A stretch of 34,835 bases of DNA from assembly GCA_005239865.1 (NCBI GenBank), contig SBBC01000058.1, positions 1 through 34,835 on the forward strand, written 5' to 3'. How positions within the stretch are numbered: position 1 is the stretch's first letter; every line of letters starts with the position of its first letter. Shown here in pieces: positions 34,647-34,835 of this stretch. The notes beneath the pieces were generated by a model. That model ran no database searches and had not been told where the DNA came from. It saw nothing but the letters and a program-made list of their open reading frames with translations. Position numbers and translations under genes: made by a program. This stretch comes from Candidatus Microgenomatus auricola. GTDB taxonomy: Bacteria; Patescibacteriota; Patescibacteriia; SBBC01.

Positions 34647-34835
34647 TTATGGCACCCACCGCACCGTTGTGCGTGGTGGCTTGAAGAATAATTTCGTCAC
34701 GAAGTAGCCAAAAACAAAGCCGCCGATGTGCGCAAAGTAAGCGATCCCGCCGCCGCTAATTCCCAGCGAGCCAAGGCCGCCGAAGAACTGGAAGAGGATC
34801 CAGTAGCCGAGCATGGCAGACGCTGGAACTGTCGA
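34647..34835 (-). CDS. Rhomboid-family intramembrane serine protease, C-terminal part (truncated by window edge)
   Basis: Reverse strand: STVPASAMLGYWILFQFFGGLGSLGISGGGIAYFAHIGGFVFGYFVTKLFFKPPRTTVRWVP*; AYFAHIGGFVFG is typical of the rhomboid TM6 His region; not in the supplied ORF track. Confidence 0.82.
   Translation of the reverse strand, partial: STVPASAMLGYWILFQFFGGLGSLGISGGGIAYFAHIGGFVFGYFVTKLFFKPPRTTVRWVP

Overview
GC-rich bacterial window whose gene content and motif styles look like a Candidate Phyla Radiation / Patescibacteria genome (inference). The first ~20.7 kb is a type IV pilus (T4P) locus: a 2062-aa secreted Cys-rich protein, pilM, pilN, pilO, a small TM protein, pilB, an orphan receiver, a pilT-like gene, pilC, a major pilin with its own promoter and terminator, pilD and at least five minor pilins/pseudopilins. 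After it come a metallophosphoesterase, ligA, gatC-gatA, a second orphan receiver, ndk, a promoter-to-terminator intergenic region, two small ORFs, tRNA-Pro(GGG), an RRM protein, a GNAT, a tgt plus Qng1/DUF2419 queuine-salvage pair, a macro-domain protein, a PCD/DCoH, a RelE/HigB-like toxin with an in-frame TGA beside an intact XRE antitoxin, a DUF5654-like protein and the 3' end of a rhomboid protease that is absent from the ORF track. Most interesting: (1) two four-helix-bundle (S23/IVP-like) genes inserted in T4P gene junctions, each decaying and each flanked by inverted repeats built from short 7-9 nt periodic units, plus similar unpaired arms in other junctions. This looks like an IVP-associated mobile or stem-forming element, and at least one arm supplies the start codon and leader of a minor prepilin. 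(2) A PilT paralog degenerate in Walker A, Asp box, Walker B and His box. (3) A tgt-qng1 salvage operon. (4) A PilN with two PilM-binding-like NLL motifs separated by a ~190-aa proline-rich linker. All calls come from reading the sequence; no searches were run.
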